DNA of 64,000 bases from Methanomassiliicoccaceae archaeon (GTDB lineage Archaea > Thermoplasmatota > Thermoplasmata > Methanomassiliicoccales > Methanomethylophilaceae). The first letter of the stretch is position 1, and each line of letters opens with the position of its first letter. Below the pieces are notes generated by a model, which was not told the DNA's origin, did no database searches, and saw only the letters and a program-made list of their open reading frames with translations. A program made the translations under genes and the position numbers. The DNA lies in contig PUJZ01000017.1 of assembly GCA_003550345.1 (NCBI GenBank), positions 30,225-94,224 of the forward strand, written 5' to 3'. This document shows, piece by piece, positions 31,048 to 38,893 of this stretch.

Positions 31048-31689
31048 ATGAGTAAAGAGGAGATATTGAACGGATTGAGCGAGGCCGTGGTCCTAGGGAA
31101 GCCTGACCAGGCCAAGTCGTACGCCCAGAGGGCGGTCGACGAGAAGGTCAGCCCCTTGGACGCCATCAATGACGGCCTCGTGAAGGGCATGTCGGTTGTT
31201 GGCGACCGCTACGCCGCCCGGGAGGTTTACCTTCCCCAGGTACTGATGTCGGCCAACACCATGTACGCTGGTCTTGACCTGCTTCTCCCCATGATCCCCA
31301 CCGAGGACCTGGCGGACAAGAAGAAGGTCATAATCGGCGTGGTCGAAGGAGACGTGCACGACATCGGCAAGAACATCGTCAAGACCATGATGACCGCCGG
31401 AGGCCTGGAGGTCAAGGACCTCGGCAGGGACGTGCCCATTACCACCTTCGTGGACACCGCCGAGAGCATCAAGACCGATGTGGTGGCCATGAGCACCCTG
31501 ATGACGCCCACCATGGACGGCATGAAGGACGTCATCGACGGGCTGGTGGAGAGCGGCTACCGCTCCAAGACCAAAGTGGTCATCGGCGGCCCGCCGACCT
31601 CGCCTGACTTCGCCGAGGAGATCGGCGCCGACCACCGCGATGCGAACGCCCAGGATTCCGTGGCATGGCTGAAGGAGGCGTTGTTTTGA
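31048..31689 (+). CDS. Corrinoid protein (MtaC/MtbC/MttC family)
   Basis: This 213-residue methyl carrier has the helical cap domain (residues 1-88: LSEAVVLGKPDQAKSYAQRAVDEKVSPLDAINDGL, with VYLPQVLMSANTM) and a B12-binding Rossmann domain with the lower-ligand motif GDVHDIGKNIV at about 108-118. The cobalt of its corrinoid accepts a methyl group from a substrate methyltransferase and passes it on for methane formation. It opens an operon of seven genes. The partner that demethylates the substrate is not an Mtb/Mtm/Mtt type in this window, so the substrate cannot be named. Confidence 0.92.
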   Translation: MSKEEILNGLSEAVVLGKPDQAKSYAQRAVDEKVSPLDAINDGLVKGMSVVGDRYAAREVYLPQVLMSANTMYAGLDLLLPMIPTEDLADKKKVIIGVVEGDVHDIGKNIVKTMMTAGGLEVKDLGRDVPITTFVDTAESIKTDVVAMSTLMTPTMDGMKDVIDGLVESGYRSKTKVVIGGPPTSPDFAEEIGADHRDANAQDSVAWLKEALF

Positions 31690-32774
31690 ACCATATCGAG
31701 AGGGCGATGGCCTCCCTCGGGGACGAGGAGGTTGACCGCCTCACCTCATACCCGATAGCCTGCGGAGTCAACCGCAAGCTGCTCAACGGCGGAAAAGGCG
31801 TAACCTACGCCGAGTGGTGCCGGGACCCCAAGCTCTTCGCCGAGAGCTTCGTCGCAGGCCACAAGTACTTCGACTTCGACTTCGCCATCGGCCTCATGGA
31901 CCTCTCGGTCCTGGCCGGAGACCTTGGCGCCAATGTGCGCATGGACGATGAGAACACACCGTTCGTGGACAAGCACATAATCCACAGCCCCGAGGACTAT
32001 GAGAAGCTGGAGGTCCCTGACATCAAGAAGGGAAGGTCGAACGTCATCATCGAGGGGACGAGGATCTTCTCCGAGAAGCTGGCCGGCGAGGTCATCACCG
32101 CCGGTTTCCTGGAGGGTCCCCTGCTCGCGCTGACGCAGACCGCTGGCGCCGAGAGGGTCTTCATGGACATGTTCACCGACCCCTCAGTGGTCCACAAGGG
32201 CCTGGAGGTGATGGTGGAGTTCGACCGTCAGATGGTCGAGGCCTTCGGTGAGACGGGCTGCAACGGCCTGGTCTGGGACTACCTGTGGGCCAACTACTCC
32301 TGCCTGGGGGATTCGGAGTACAACGAGTTCGAGGGGCAGAGCAAGTACGCCGGGATGCTGAACAAGCTCACCTCGGACTGCGGTATGGCGTTCTGCATCC
32401 ACAACTGCTCGGACCTTCCCCACCTGGACACGCAGGTGAATGATTTCAAGCCGGTGATCTACAGCATGGCCTACTACCCCCTGATACCTGACTCGCCCAG
32501 CGCTGGCGAGGTGATCGACCAGGGGTACGCGGACAACTGCCTGATGGCCGGCAACATAGACCCGCAGATGTTCATCCGCGCCACCCCGGAGAAGATCTCC
32601 AAGGTGACTGATGATCTGTGCCAGGAGGTCAAGACCGCCCTGTGCAAGAGGGGGCTGAAGTCCCGCTACTGCATATCCAGCGGTTGCGAGGTCCCGCCTG
32701 ACATAGCCACCAAGCTGGAGAACATCAAGGCCGTCGTCGACGTGACCAAGGAGAAGGGCAAGGTCGAGTGCTGA
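31686..32774 (+). CDS. Uroporphyrinogen decarboxylase (MtaA/MtbA) family methyltransferase
   Basis: This 362-residue zinc methyltransferase has the UroD fold. The ligand pattern HxC is seen in FCIHNCSDLPHLDT, and a second Cys in RYCISSGCEVPPD, the arrangement used to bind Zn and activate a thiol. MtaA-type enzymes move methyl from corrinoid protein to coenzyme M. UroD relatives also act as substrate:corrinoid methyltransferases. The start is TTG 31686, with GGAGG 7 bases upstream and overlap with the corrinoid protein stop. Tight coupling argues that it works directly on that protein. Confidence 0.9.
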   Translation: MNHIERAMASLGDEEVDRLTSYPIACGVNRKLLNGGKGVTYAEWCRDPKLFAESFVAGHKYFDFDFAIGLMDLSVLAGDLGANVRMDDENTPFVDKHIIHSPEDYEKLEVPDIKKGRSNVIIEGTRIFSEKLAGEVITAGFLEGPLLALTQTAGAERVFMDMFTDPSVVHKGLEVMVEFDRQMVEAFGETGCNGLVWDYLWANYSCLGDSEYNEFEGQSKYAGMLNKLTSDCGMAFCIHNCSDLPHLDTQVNDFKPVIYSMAYYPLIPDSPSAGEVIDQGYADNCLMAGNIDPQMFIRATPEKISKVTDDLCQEVKTALCKRGLKSRYCISSGCEVPPDIATKLENIKAVVDVTKEKGKVEC

Positions 32775-32840
32775 AACCTTTCGAAAGCGACTTTATGCAG
32801 AAACCCTTTACCAAACACTTTACCGTCGAACGTGATAACA

Positions 32841-33512
32841 ATGAAGGTCTCGCAGATTGCAGGATTCCTCGGCAGCGGGAAGACAACCGCCCTCATGAAG
32901 ATAGCGGAGGGGCTGGTCAACAAGGGCTGCCGCATTGCCATAGTGGTCAACGACGTGGGTGAGATAAGCATCGACTCCAAGTTCGTGGAGGCCAACGGCC
33001 TGGAGGCGAGGGAGATAGCCGGCGGCTGCATCTGCTGCCAGATAGCCGGCTCCTTCGCCGAGACGCTGGTCAAGCTCCATGAGGTCTTCGACCCCCAGAT
33101 AGTCATCGTCGAGCCTTCAGGCGTGGCCATCCCCTGGGGGCTGAAGAGGGCGGCCGAGTACTCCGAGGCCAAAGCGGAGATGGTCATCGAGCACGCCCCC
33201 GTTATAACATTGGTGGACGCCACTCGCATCGACATGCTGTTGAAGGCCGTCCGCAGGCTGGTGGAGACCCAGATACGCGAGGCCGACGTCTGTTTCGTCA
33301 ACAAGGTCGATGCCGCTACCCCCGAGGCGGTGGCCAAGACCGAGGAGTTCATAGCCAGCATAAACCCGAGGGCGGAGATCGCCCACCTCTCCTCCGTGAC
33401 CGGGGAGGGTTTGGACCTGGTTTACGAGGTGATAGTGGACAGGATATCGCCGCGTTACGACGACGCGGTGGAGGAGGAGCTGCTCCGCAAACAGTACAGC
33501 AGGAGGGAATGA
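32841..33512 (+). CDS. CobW/HypB-like GTPase
   Basis: This 223-residue G3E-type GTPase has Walker A GFLGSGKTT at about residue 9, the CobW metal motif GGCICC near 66, the IVEPSG switch segment and VNKVD as the base-specificity loop. The CobW C-terminal domain is missing, so it is a minimal G3E protein, between HypB and CobW in type. G3E proteins insert or deliver Co, Ni or Zn. In this operon it may load metal or corrinoid, or assist activation. The start is ATG 32841. The stop is at the next gene start, so the two are co-translated. Confidence 0.87.
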   Translation: MKVSQIAGFLGSGKTTALMKIAEGLVNKGCRIAIVVNDVGEISIDSKFVEANGLEAREIAGGCICCQIAGSFAETLVKLHEVFDPQIVIVEPSGVAIPWGLKRAAEYSEAKAEMVIEHAPVITLVDATRIDMLLKAVRRLVETQIREADVCFVNKVDAATPEAVAKTEEFIASINPRAEIAHLSSVTGEGLDLVYEVIVDRISPRYDDAVEEELLRKQYSRRE

Positions 33513-33514
33513 GC

Positions 33515-33979
33515 ATGTCCGGGGACGACCACGACGACCTGCATCTCGACCTGCACCGGGCGGTCGATGAGCTGGGGAAGTACGCCATAGTGATAAATGT
33601 CAAGTCCGAGGACGGGGTGAGCAAGGCCGATGTGCTGAGGTTCGTCAACCACATCATGAAGCGTTCCGTCCAGGTTTGCATGGAGAACGGCGCGGACATC
33701 GTCGGCCATGTGAAGTCCTTCGTGTGGAGCTCCGAGGGGAACATCATGGGGAGCATAGTGGACGCCGCCCAGGAGGAGGTTGCGTTCAAGGACGCCCTGC
33801 CGGTGGAATCGCTGAAGGAGTTCGAGTTCACCATGCACGTGATCGTCCATGGCATATGGGACGACGTGGTGAGGGGCCTGACGCGCTCGATATTGGACGA
33901 GGTCTTCGCCGATTACGACATGGACTTCGAGATCGTCGACGACCACTATGAGGTGGAGAAGGGGATGGACCATCACTGA
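33515..33979 (+). CDS. His/Asp-rich protein of the corrinoid operon
   Basis: This 154-residue protein is of unknown family. It begins with a metal-ligand-like GDDHDDLHLDLHRAVDEL and ends in HYEVEKGMDHH; the middle is a mixed alpha/beta fold (YAIVINVKSEDGVSKADVLRF, FTMHVIVHGIWDDVVRGLTRSILDEVF). The His and Asp clusters suggest divalent metal binding, possibly Co or Ni for the adjacent GTPase. ATG 33515 is preferred because AGGAGGGA lies 8 bases upstream; ATG 33509 is also possible. Confidence 0.7.
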   Translation: MSGDDHDDLHLDLHRAVDELGKYAIVINVKSEDGVSKADVLRFVNHIMKRSVQVCMENGADIVGHVKSFVWSSEGNIMGSIVDAAQEEVAFKDALPVESLKEFEFTMHVIVHGIWDDVVRGLTRSILDEVFADYDMDFEIVDDHYEVEKGMDHH

Positions 33980-33988
33980 GGTGTTTTC

Positions 33989-34309
33989 ATGTTGGGTAAC
34001 AAGGGATACTATGATGCCATGAGGAGCAAGGGCTTCTCGCCCCAGACTGTGAGGTCGCTCCGTAAGTTCGACTGTCCGGTCTGCGGATTCCAGTTCTCGA
34101 TGCTCTATGCGCGCACCATAGCCTGCCAGGGCTGCTCGGAGGCGATGAACGACTGCCCCAAGGTGCGCTGCGCCAAATGCGACGCCGAATTCTACATACG
34201 GGACACTCCGGAGGTGTTCGGCAAGAACCACGAGAAGATGATGGCCGACCACATATCCCAGGTCGTGAGCAAGTACAACAAGGACATGGGATGGAGCGGG
34301 AGGAGGTGA
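33989..34309 (+). CDS. Zinc-ribbon protein of the corrinoid operon
   Basis: This 106-residue protein has one strong metal site: CPVCGFQF, CQGCSEAM and CAKCDAEFYI, with an extra Cys in NDCPKVRC, so one or two Zn ions are plausible. Flanking helices are basic. I recognise no family. It may bridge proteins of the cluster or bind nucleic acid. It sits 9 bases after the His/Asp-rich gene and 4 bases before the ASKHA gene, in one transcription unit. Confidence 0.72.
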   Translation: MLGNKGYYDAMRSKGFSPQTVRSLRKFDCPVCGFQFSMLYARTIACQGCSEAMNDCPKVRCAKCDAEFYIRDTPEVFGKNHEKMMADHISQVVSKYNKDMGWSGRR

Positions 34310-34313
34310 GGTC

Positions 34314-36329
34314 ATGTCACTGGGCCTGGGCATAGACACGGGCGGGACATACACCGACGCGGCGCTGTACGACTTCAGCTGCCAAGAGGTGCTCGGCAAG
34401 GCCAAATCCCTCACCACCAGGGACGACCTCTCCATCGGCATATCCAAGGCGATAGCGCATATGGGGAGCGAGCGCCTGTCCGAGGTGGAGCTGGTCTCGG
34501 TGTCCTCCACATTGGCTACCAACTCCATCGTGGAGGGGAAGGGGTGCCGCGTCGCCCTGCTGGTGATCGGCAGGGACTACGACCGTTCCATACCGGTGGA
34601 CGTTATCGGCAGGGTCGCCGGCGGCCATACGCTGTCGGGGGACCAGGCCGAGCCGCTGGACGAGGAGGCCGCGGAGAGCTTCATACGCCAGTACGCCGGC
34701 GTGGTGGACGCTTTCGCCATCTCTTCGTTCCTTAGCGTCCGCAACCCCGAGCACGAGGACCGCGTGAAAAATATTGTCAAGGAGGTCTGCTCGAAGCCGG
34801 TGGTCTGCGGCCATGAGCTGTCCTCCAGCCTCGGGTTCAACGAGAGGACGCTCACCACGGTGATGAACGCCCGCCTGATACCCATCATCGCCGACCTGAT
34901 GGAATCGGTCAAGAAGGTGCTCGCCGAGATGGGCATCGAGGCCCCGATGATGATCGTCAAGGGCGACGGCTCGATGATGGGCGAGGCGGTGGCGCTGCAG
35001 CGGCCGGTGGAGACGATACTCTCCGGCCCCGCCTCCAGCCTCACCGGGGCGAAGATGCTCACCGGCAAGGACGACGCCATCGTGGTGGACATGGGGGGGA
35101 CCACCACCGACATCGGCATTCTGCGCCAGGGCCACCCGCGCCTGGACCCGGAGGGGGCGCTCATAGGGGGCCGTCGCACCAGGGTGCTGGCGGCCGACAT
35201 ATCGACCTCCGGCATCGGCGGCGACAGCCGCTTCGTCGTAAACGGGAACAAGCTCATACTCACGCCGCTGCGGGTCATACCGCTGTGCATCGGCGCCTCC
35301 CAGCACCCCGACCTGGTGGACAGGCTCAAGAAGGCCGCCGCCAGGGTCTCACGCTTCACGCCGGAGAGCATGGACATCGACAATGTGATACAGGACGTGG
35401 AGTTCTTCGTGCTGCTCAAGGACGGGGCCGATGTGTCCCTGTCCGAGAACGACAAGGCGTTCCTCCGCCTCCTCCAAGAGGGCCCGCACTCCCTCTTGGA
35501 GGCCAACGAGGTCCTGGGCATACACCAGTTCTCCTTCAACGTGAAGAAGATGGAGGGGATGGGCCTGATAACCCGCATGGGACTTACGCCCACCGACCTG
35601 CTCCATGCCGAGGGGTCGTATGCGGAGTACTGCGCCGAGGCCTCGCGCATAGCCCTCGACCAGCAGGCCAAGCGCATGGGGGCAAGCAGCGAGGACTTCC
35701 TCTCCATCGCCAAGACCATGGTGCTGGAGAAGCTGTCCATCGAGCTCCTGCGCAAGCTGGTCTACGAGGAGACGGGGAAGGAGGCCGAGGGAGCGGTGGC
35801 CTTTGACCTGCTGGGGAAGACTATAACCGGCGCCATGGGCAAGGACTACTCCTGCAGTCTGAGCCTGAACAAGCCCATCATCGGCATCGGCGCCCCCATC
35901 GGGGCCTACTTCCCCACCATAGCGGAGCGTTTCTCCACCGAGCTCTTGCTGCCGGAGCACGCCGAGGTGGGCAACGCCGTAGGGGCCATAACCGGCAGCG
36001 TGGTGGAGAAGATGAACATCCTCATCAAGCCCAAGACGGGCATGGGTACCGCCGAGGACCCGCCCTGCACCCTGTTCTCCACCCTGGAGAAGAGGGATTT
36101 CGCCTCCGTCAGCGAGGCGGCCGAGTACGCCGTCAAGGTGGGCTCGGAGCATGTGGGCCGCATGGCGAGGGTGGCCGGCGCTGACTCGGTGGAGATCACG
36201 GTGGAGAACCACGACCGCAAGTTCGGCTTCGGGCAGGAGTACGATGGCGAGGCCCTCCTGGAGAAGCATATCCTGGTCACCGCCGTGGGCAAGCCGCGGC
36301 AGTTCTACGCCGGAGGAGCTTGCCGATGA
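34314..36329 (+). CDS. Hydantoinase/oxoprolinase-like ASKHA ATPase
   Basis: This 671-residue protein has the HyuA/oxoprolinase phosphate motif GIDTGGTYTDAAL near its start and the second motif VVDMGGTTTDIGIL near residue 259. The body is an actin-like (ASKHA) ATPase. Residues about 380-430 look like a winged helix insert (LSENDKAFLRLLQEGPHSLLEANEVLG..KKMEGMGLI). In a corrinoid operon, ASKHA proteins (RACE/RamA-type) use ATP to reactivate oxidised Co(II) corrinoid. Hydrolysis of a hydantoin is an alternative, but no HyuB is present. It overlaps DUF1638 by 4 bases. Confidence 0.85.
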   Translation: MSLGLGIDTGGTYTDAALYDFSCQEVLGKAKSLTTRDDLSIGISKAIAHMGSERLSEVELVSVSSTLATNSIVEGKGCRVALLVIGRDYDRSIPVDVIGRVAGGHTLSGDQAEPLDEEAAESFIRQYAGVVDAFAISSFLSVRNPEHEDRVKNIVKEVCSKPVVCGHELSSSLGFNERTLTTVMNARLIPIIADLMESVKKVLAEMGIEAPMMIVKGDGSMMGEAVALQRPVETILSGPASSLTGAKMLTGKDDAIVVDMGGTTTDIGILRQGHPRLDPEGALIGGRRTRVLAADISTSGIGGDSRFVVNGNKLILTPLRVIPLCIGASQHPDLVDRLKKAAARVSRFTPESMDIDNVIQDVEFFVLLKDGADVSLSENDKAFLRLLQEGPHSLLEANEVLGIHQFSFNVKKMEGMGLITRMGLTPTDLLHAEGSYAEYCAEASRIALDQQAKRMGASSEDFLSIAKTMVLEKLSIELLRKLVYEETGKEAEGAVAFDLLGKTITGAMGKDYSCSLSLNKPIIGIGAPIGAYFPTIAERFSTELLLPEHAEVGNAVGAITGSVVEKMNILIKPKTGMGTAEDPPCTLFSTLEKRDFASVSEAAEYAVKVGSEHVGRMARVAGADSVEITVENHDRKFGFGQEYDGEALLEKHILVTAVGKPRQFYAGGACR

Positions 36330-36961
36330 GGGTGGGCGTCATCGCCTGCGACATATTCAAGGAGGAGGTCGAGGCGCTCGTCGAGGGCGATGAGGACATC
36401 GTCCACCTGGAGTTCCTGGAGTTCGGCCTCCATATCGAGCCGGAGAGGATGAGGGAAACGGTGGTGGAGAGGGCCAACGCCCTCAAGGGCAAGGTCGACG
36501 CCCTGCTGCTCGGCTACTGCTACTGCCAGAGCCTCATGGGCGTCACCAAGGACATCGAGATTCCAGCGGAGATGGTCCACACCGACGACTGCATCGGCGT
36601 CTTCCTCACCCCCTCGGGGTACGCCGAGGAGCGGCGCCGATGCGCCGGCACCTGGTACAACTCCCCGGGCTGGACCAACCTTGGCATAGAGGGCTCCATC
36701 AAGGAGCTGCGCCTGGACACGGTGGAGGGCATCGACCCCATGGACCTGCTGCGGATGATGTTCGAGAGCTATTCCCGCTGCCTGTTCATCGACACCGGCG
36801 TGGGCGATGTTGACTCCCTTCGGGAGCGTTCCCAGCAGTTCGCCGCCGAGATGGACCTCGACCATGAGGAGACCATGGGCGGATACGGGATGCTGGCCGA
36901 GGCCCTGGAGAAGGTCAAGCAGATGGCGAGGGACAACGGCGGTCAGGAGCGCAGCCGGTAG
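36326..36961 (+). CDS. DUF1638 family protein
   Basis: This 211-residue protein belongs to a family often found beside corrinoid methyltransferase genes. It starts MRVGVIACDIFKEEVEALV, then has LLLGYCYCQSLMGV with two near-adjacent Cys, a DDCIGVFL segment and AGTWYNSPGW. The cysteines could bind metal or corrinoid. The start is ATG 36326, overlapping the ASKHA stop (ATGA) and preceded by GGAGGAGC. It ends in TAG and overlaps the convergent kinase gene by 19 bases. The role is unknown. Confidence 0.88.
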   Translation: MRVGVIACDIFKEEVEALVEGDEDIVHLEFLEFGLHIEPERMRETVVERANALKGKVDALLLGYCYCQSLMGVTKDIEIPAEMVHTDDCIGVFLTPSGYAEERRRCAGTWYNSPGWTNLGIEGSIKELRLDTVEGIDPMDLLRMMFESYSRCLFIDTGVGDVDSLRERSQQFAAEMDLDHEETMGGYGMLAEALEKVKQMARDNGGQERSR

Positions 36962-38862
36962 CTGCTGTTGGGGACCATCATCTCGATGCGGACCCCCTCC
37001 CCGGGCAGGCCGGTATCCATCAAGACGATCTTGGAGACGGAGAGCACCTCCTTGACCAGGTACATCCCGTTCTCGCCCACGGTCCCAACGGAATCGAGGG
37101 GCTGGTCCTTGCCTGCCTCGGAGAGGCCCTCGCCGTCGTCCTCGTAGACTATCCGCATGCGGCCGTCGGTTATGTCGAAGCCCACCTTGATGCTGGTGAC
37201 GCTGCCGTCCCGCAGGCTCATCGCCATCAGGTTCTCGAAGACCTTGTGGAGCTGGGGGTCGGCGAAGACCTCCAGGTTGCCGGTGTTTATCTGCAGCATC
37301 CCCTCAGGGACCTCGAACGCCAGAGAGGCCCTCGCCACGGCATCGCTGACGCTCTGCCATTCAGGGCTCATTATGCCCACGTTGCGGAAGTCGCGGGAGA
37401 ATCGCATCCTCTCATGTATGCGGCCGGACGCTTCCAGTATGCGCTCCATGTGCTCGTCCAGGACCTCGTCGTCGCTCATCGTCCTGACGAAGTTCACGTA
37501 GCCGTCGATTATCTGCAGCTGGTTGTAGACCTCCAGGAAGGTCATGCGGTCCACCACGTTCAGCTGGAAGGAGGCCCTCTCCAGCTTCTCCAGCGATGAT
37601 TCGATCTCGCTCATGTCCTCGAGGGTTATTATCGCCCCTTTGGGCTCCTGGCCGTTCATGCGGGGCTGTATGGAGACCTGGACTGAGATGTTGCTCTCCG
37701 GCGACTTGAACCTTATCTTGGCGCTGCTGGGGCTGCGCGAGCGCAGCGACTCCATCACCGCCGAGTAAAGCTGCACGGTGAAATCGTCCTTGTAATCGAT
37801 GAGCGACTTGCCGATGTGGCCCTCGTCGGAGAGCTGGTCGAGGAGCTTCCTCGACTTGAGGTTGCACTCCACTATAAGGCCTTGGTTGTCCACCGCCATT
37901 ATGCCCACGGGGGCGAAGTGCAGCATCTCCTCGTAGCGTCTCTCGGTCTCGTACCTGGCCTCACCGGACATGCGGCCCATGTATATGCTGGCCATGCCGT
38001 CCATAAGCAAGGTCATCTGGTTGATGTCGGAGCTGTCGTAAGGCTGCACCTTGTTGGCCACCCCGGCGGTGCCTACCACCTTGCCATCGTGCATGAGGGG
38101 GACCATGAGCAGCCTGTCCAGGGACACGTGCCCCTCGGGTATGCCCTTTATTAGCGGATGGGGGGCCTTGTAATCGTTGACTATGATGGCGCGCTTCTGC
38201 CGCACCGGCTCCCCCCATATGCCCACCTTCTCCATGGGGTACTCTATGGGCTTGTCCTCCACGCGGCACTGCCTCATCCCCGCCTGCGACCATGAGTACA
38301 TGGTGAGAAGGTCGCGTTTCTCATCGTAGAGGGCGAAGTAGCCCATCTCGCTGCGCGTCAGCTTCACGGTCTCCTCGAGGACGAAGTGGGCAACCTCGGA
38401 GAATCCGTAGTTGTGCATCTTCGCCAGCCTGACCAAGGCCTTGAGCCTGCGCTCGCTGAGGGAGCGCTCCTCGTCTATGCGCCTCTTCTCCACCGCCAGC
38501 ACGATCTTGTCCGCCAGGTCGCTGAAGAGCTCGCGCGGGGGGCGGTCCCTGATGAGGTAGAAGTCGATGCCCAGATTCATGGCTTCCACGGCCAGCTCCT
38601 GGGAGCCGTTGGAGACGATGGTTATGAAGGGGAAGTTATCGTTCCGCCGCAGCAGGGTCTTGAACAGCGCGAGGGCATCCATCCCCGCGGCGGGGTCGTG
38701 CCCTGAGACCACGATGTCGGGATGGTACTTGTCTATCAGATCCAGCATCTCGTTGGGTTCAGGGCAAGGTATCACCCTGAGGTCGCGGTTTATCCTGGTG
38801 AGGAAGGTGACGGCCATCTCCATGAAGGCCTGGTCCTTCTCAACGAGAAGCGCCCTGTACAT
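36943..38862 (-). CDS. REC-GAF-PAS-histidine kinase-like protein, probable pseudokinase
   Basis: This 639-residue soluble signalling protein has a receiver-like domain (about 1-125), a GAF domain (about 150-310, GYFALYDEKRDLLTMYSW, VPLMHDGKVVGTAGVANK), a PAS domain (about 325-435) and a C-terminal kinase module. The receiver lacks the phospho-Asp (PDIVVSGHDP). The H-box reads FLEVYNQLQI with no His, and the ATPase N-box (ENLMAMSLRD) lacks the Mg-binding Asn, though the YEDDGEGL G-box remains. It therefore seems catalytically dead. It is a close paralogue of the next gene. Confidence 0.85.
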   Translation of the reverse strand: MYRALLVEKDQAFMEMAVTFLTRINRDLRVIPCPEPNEMLDLIDKYHPDIVVSGHDPAAGMDALALFKTLLRRNDNFPFITIVSNGSQELAVEAMNLGIDFYLIRDRPPRELFSDLADKIVLAVEKRRIDEERSLSERRLKALVRLAKMHNYGFSEVAHFVLEETVKLTRSEMGYFALYDEKRDLLTMYSWSQAGMRQCRVEDKPIEYPMEKVGIWGEPVRQKRAIIVNDYKAPHPLIKGIPEGHVSLDRLLMVPLMHDGKVVGTAGVANKVQPYDSSDINQMTLLMDGMASIYMGRMSGEARYETERRYEEMLHFAPVGIMAVDNQGLIVECNLKSRKLLDQLSDEGHIGKSLIDYKDDFTVQLYSAVMESLRSRSPSSAKIRFKSPESNISVQVSIQPRMNGQEPKGAIITLEDMSEIESSLEKLERASFQLNVVDRMTFLEVYNQLQIIDGYVNFVRTMSDDEVLDEHMERILEASGRIHERMRFSRDFRNVGIMSPEWQSVSDAVARASLAFEVPEGMLQINTGNLEVFADPQLHKVFENLMAMSLRDGSVTSIKVGFDITDGRMRIVYEDDGEGLSEAGKDQPLDSVGTVGENGMYLVKEVLSVSKIVLMDTGLPGEGVRIEMMVPNSSYRLRS

Positions 38863-38893
38863 CCGCTTTACGTATCGCCGAGTGGATATAAAG

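Noticed and set aside
34314-36329. True N-methylhydantoinase or oxoprolinase
   Set aside because: The fold matches, but no HyuB subunit is present and the gene lies inside a corrinoid operon. A corrinoid-activation role is more likely, though not proven.
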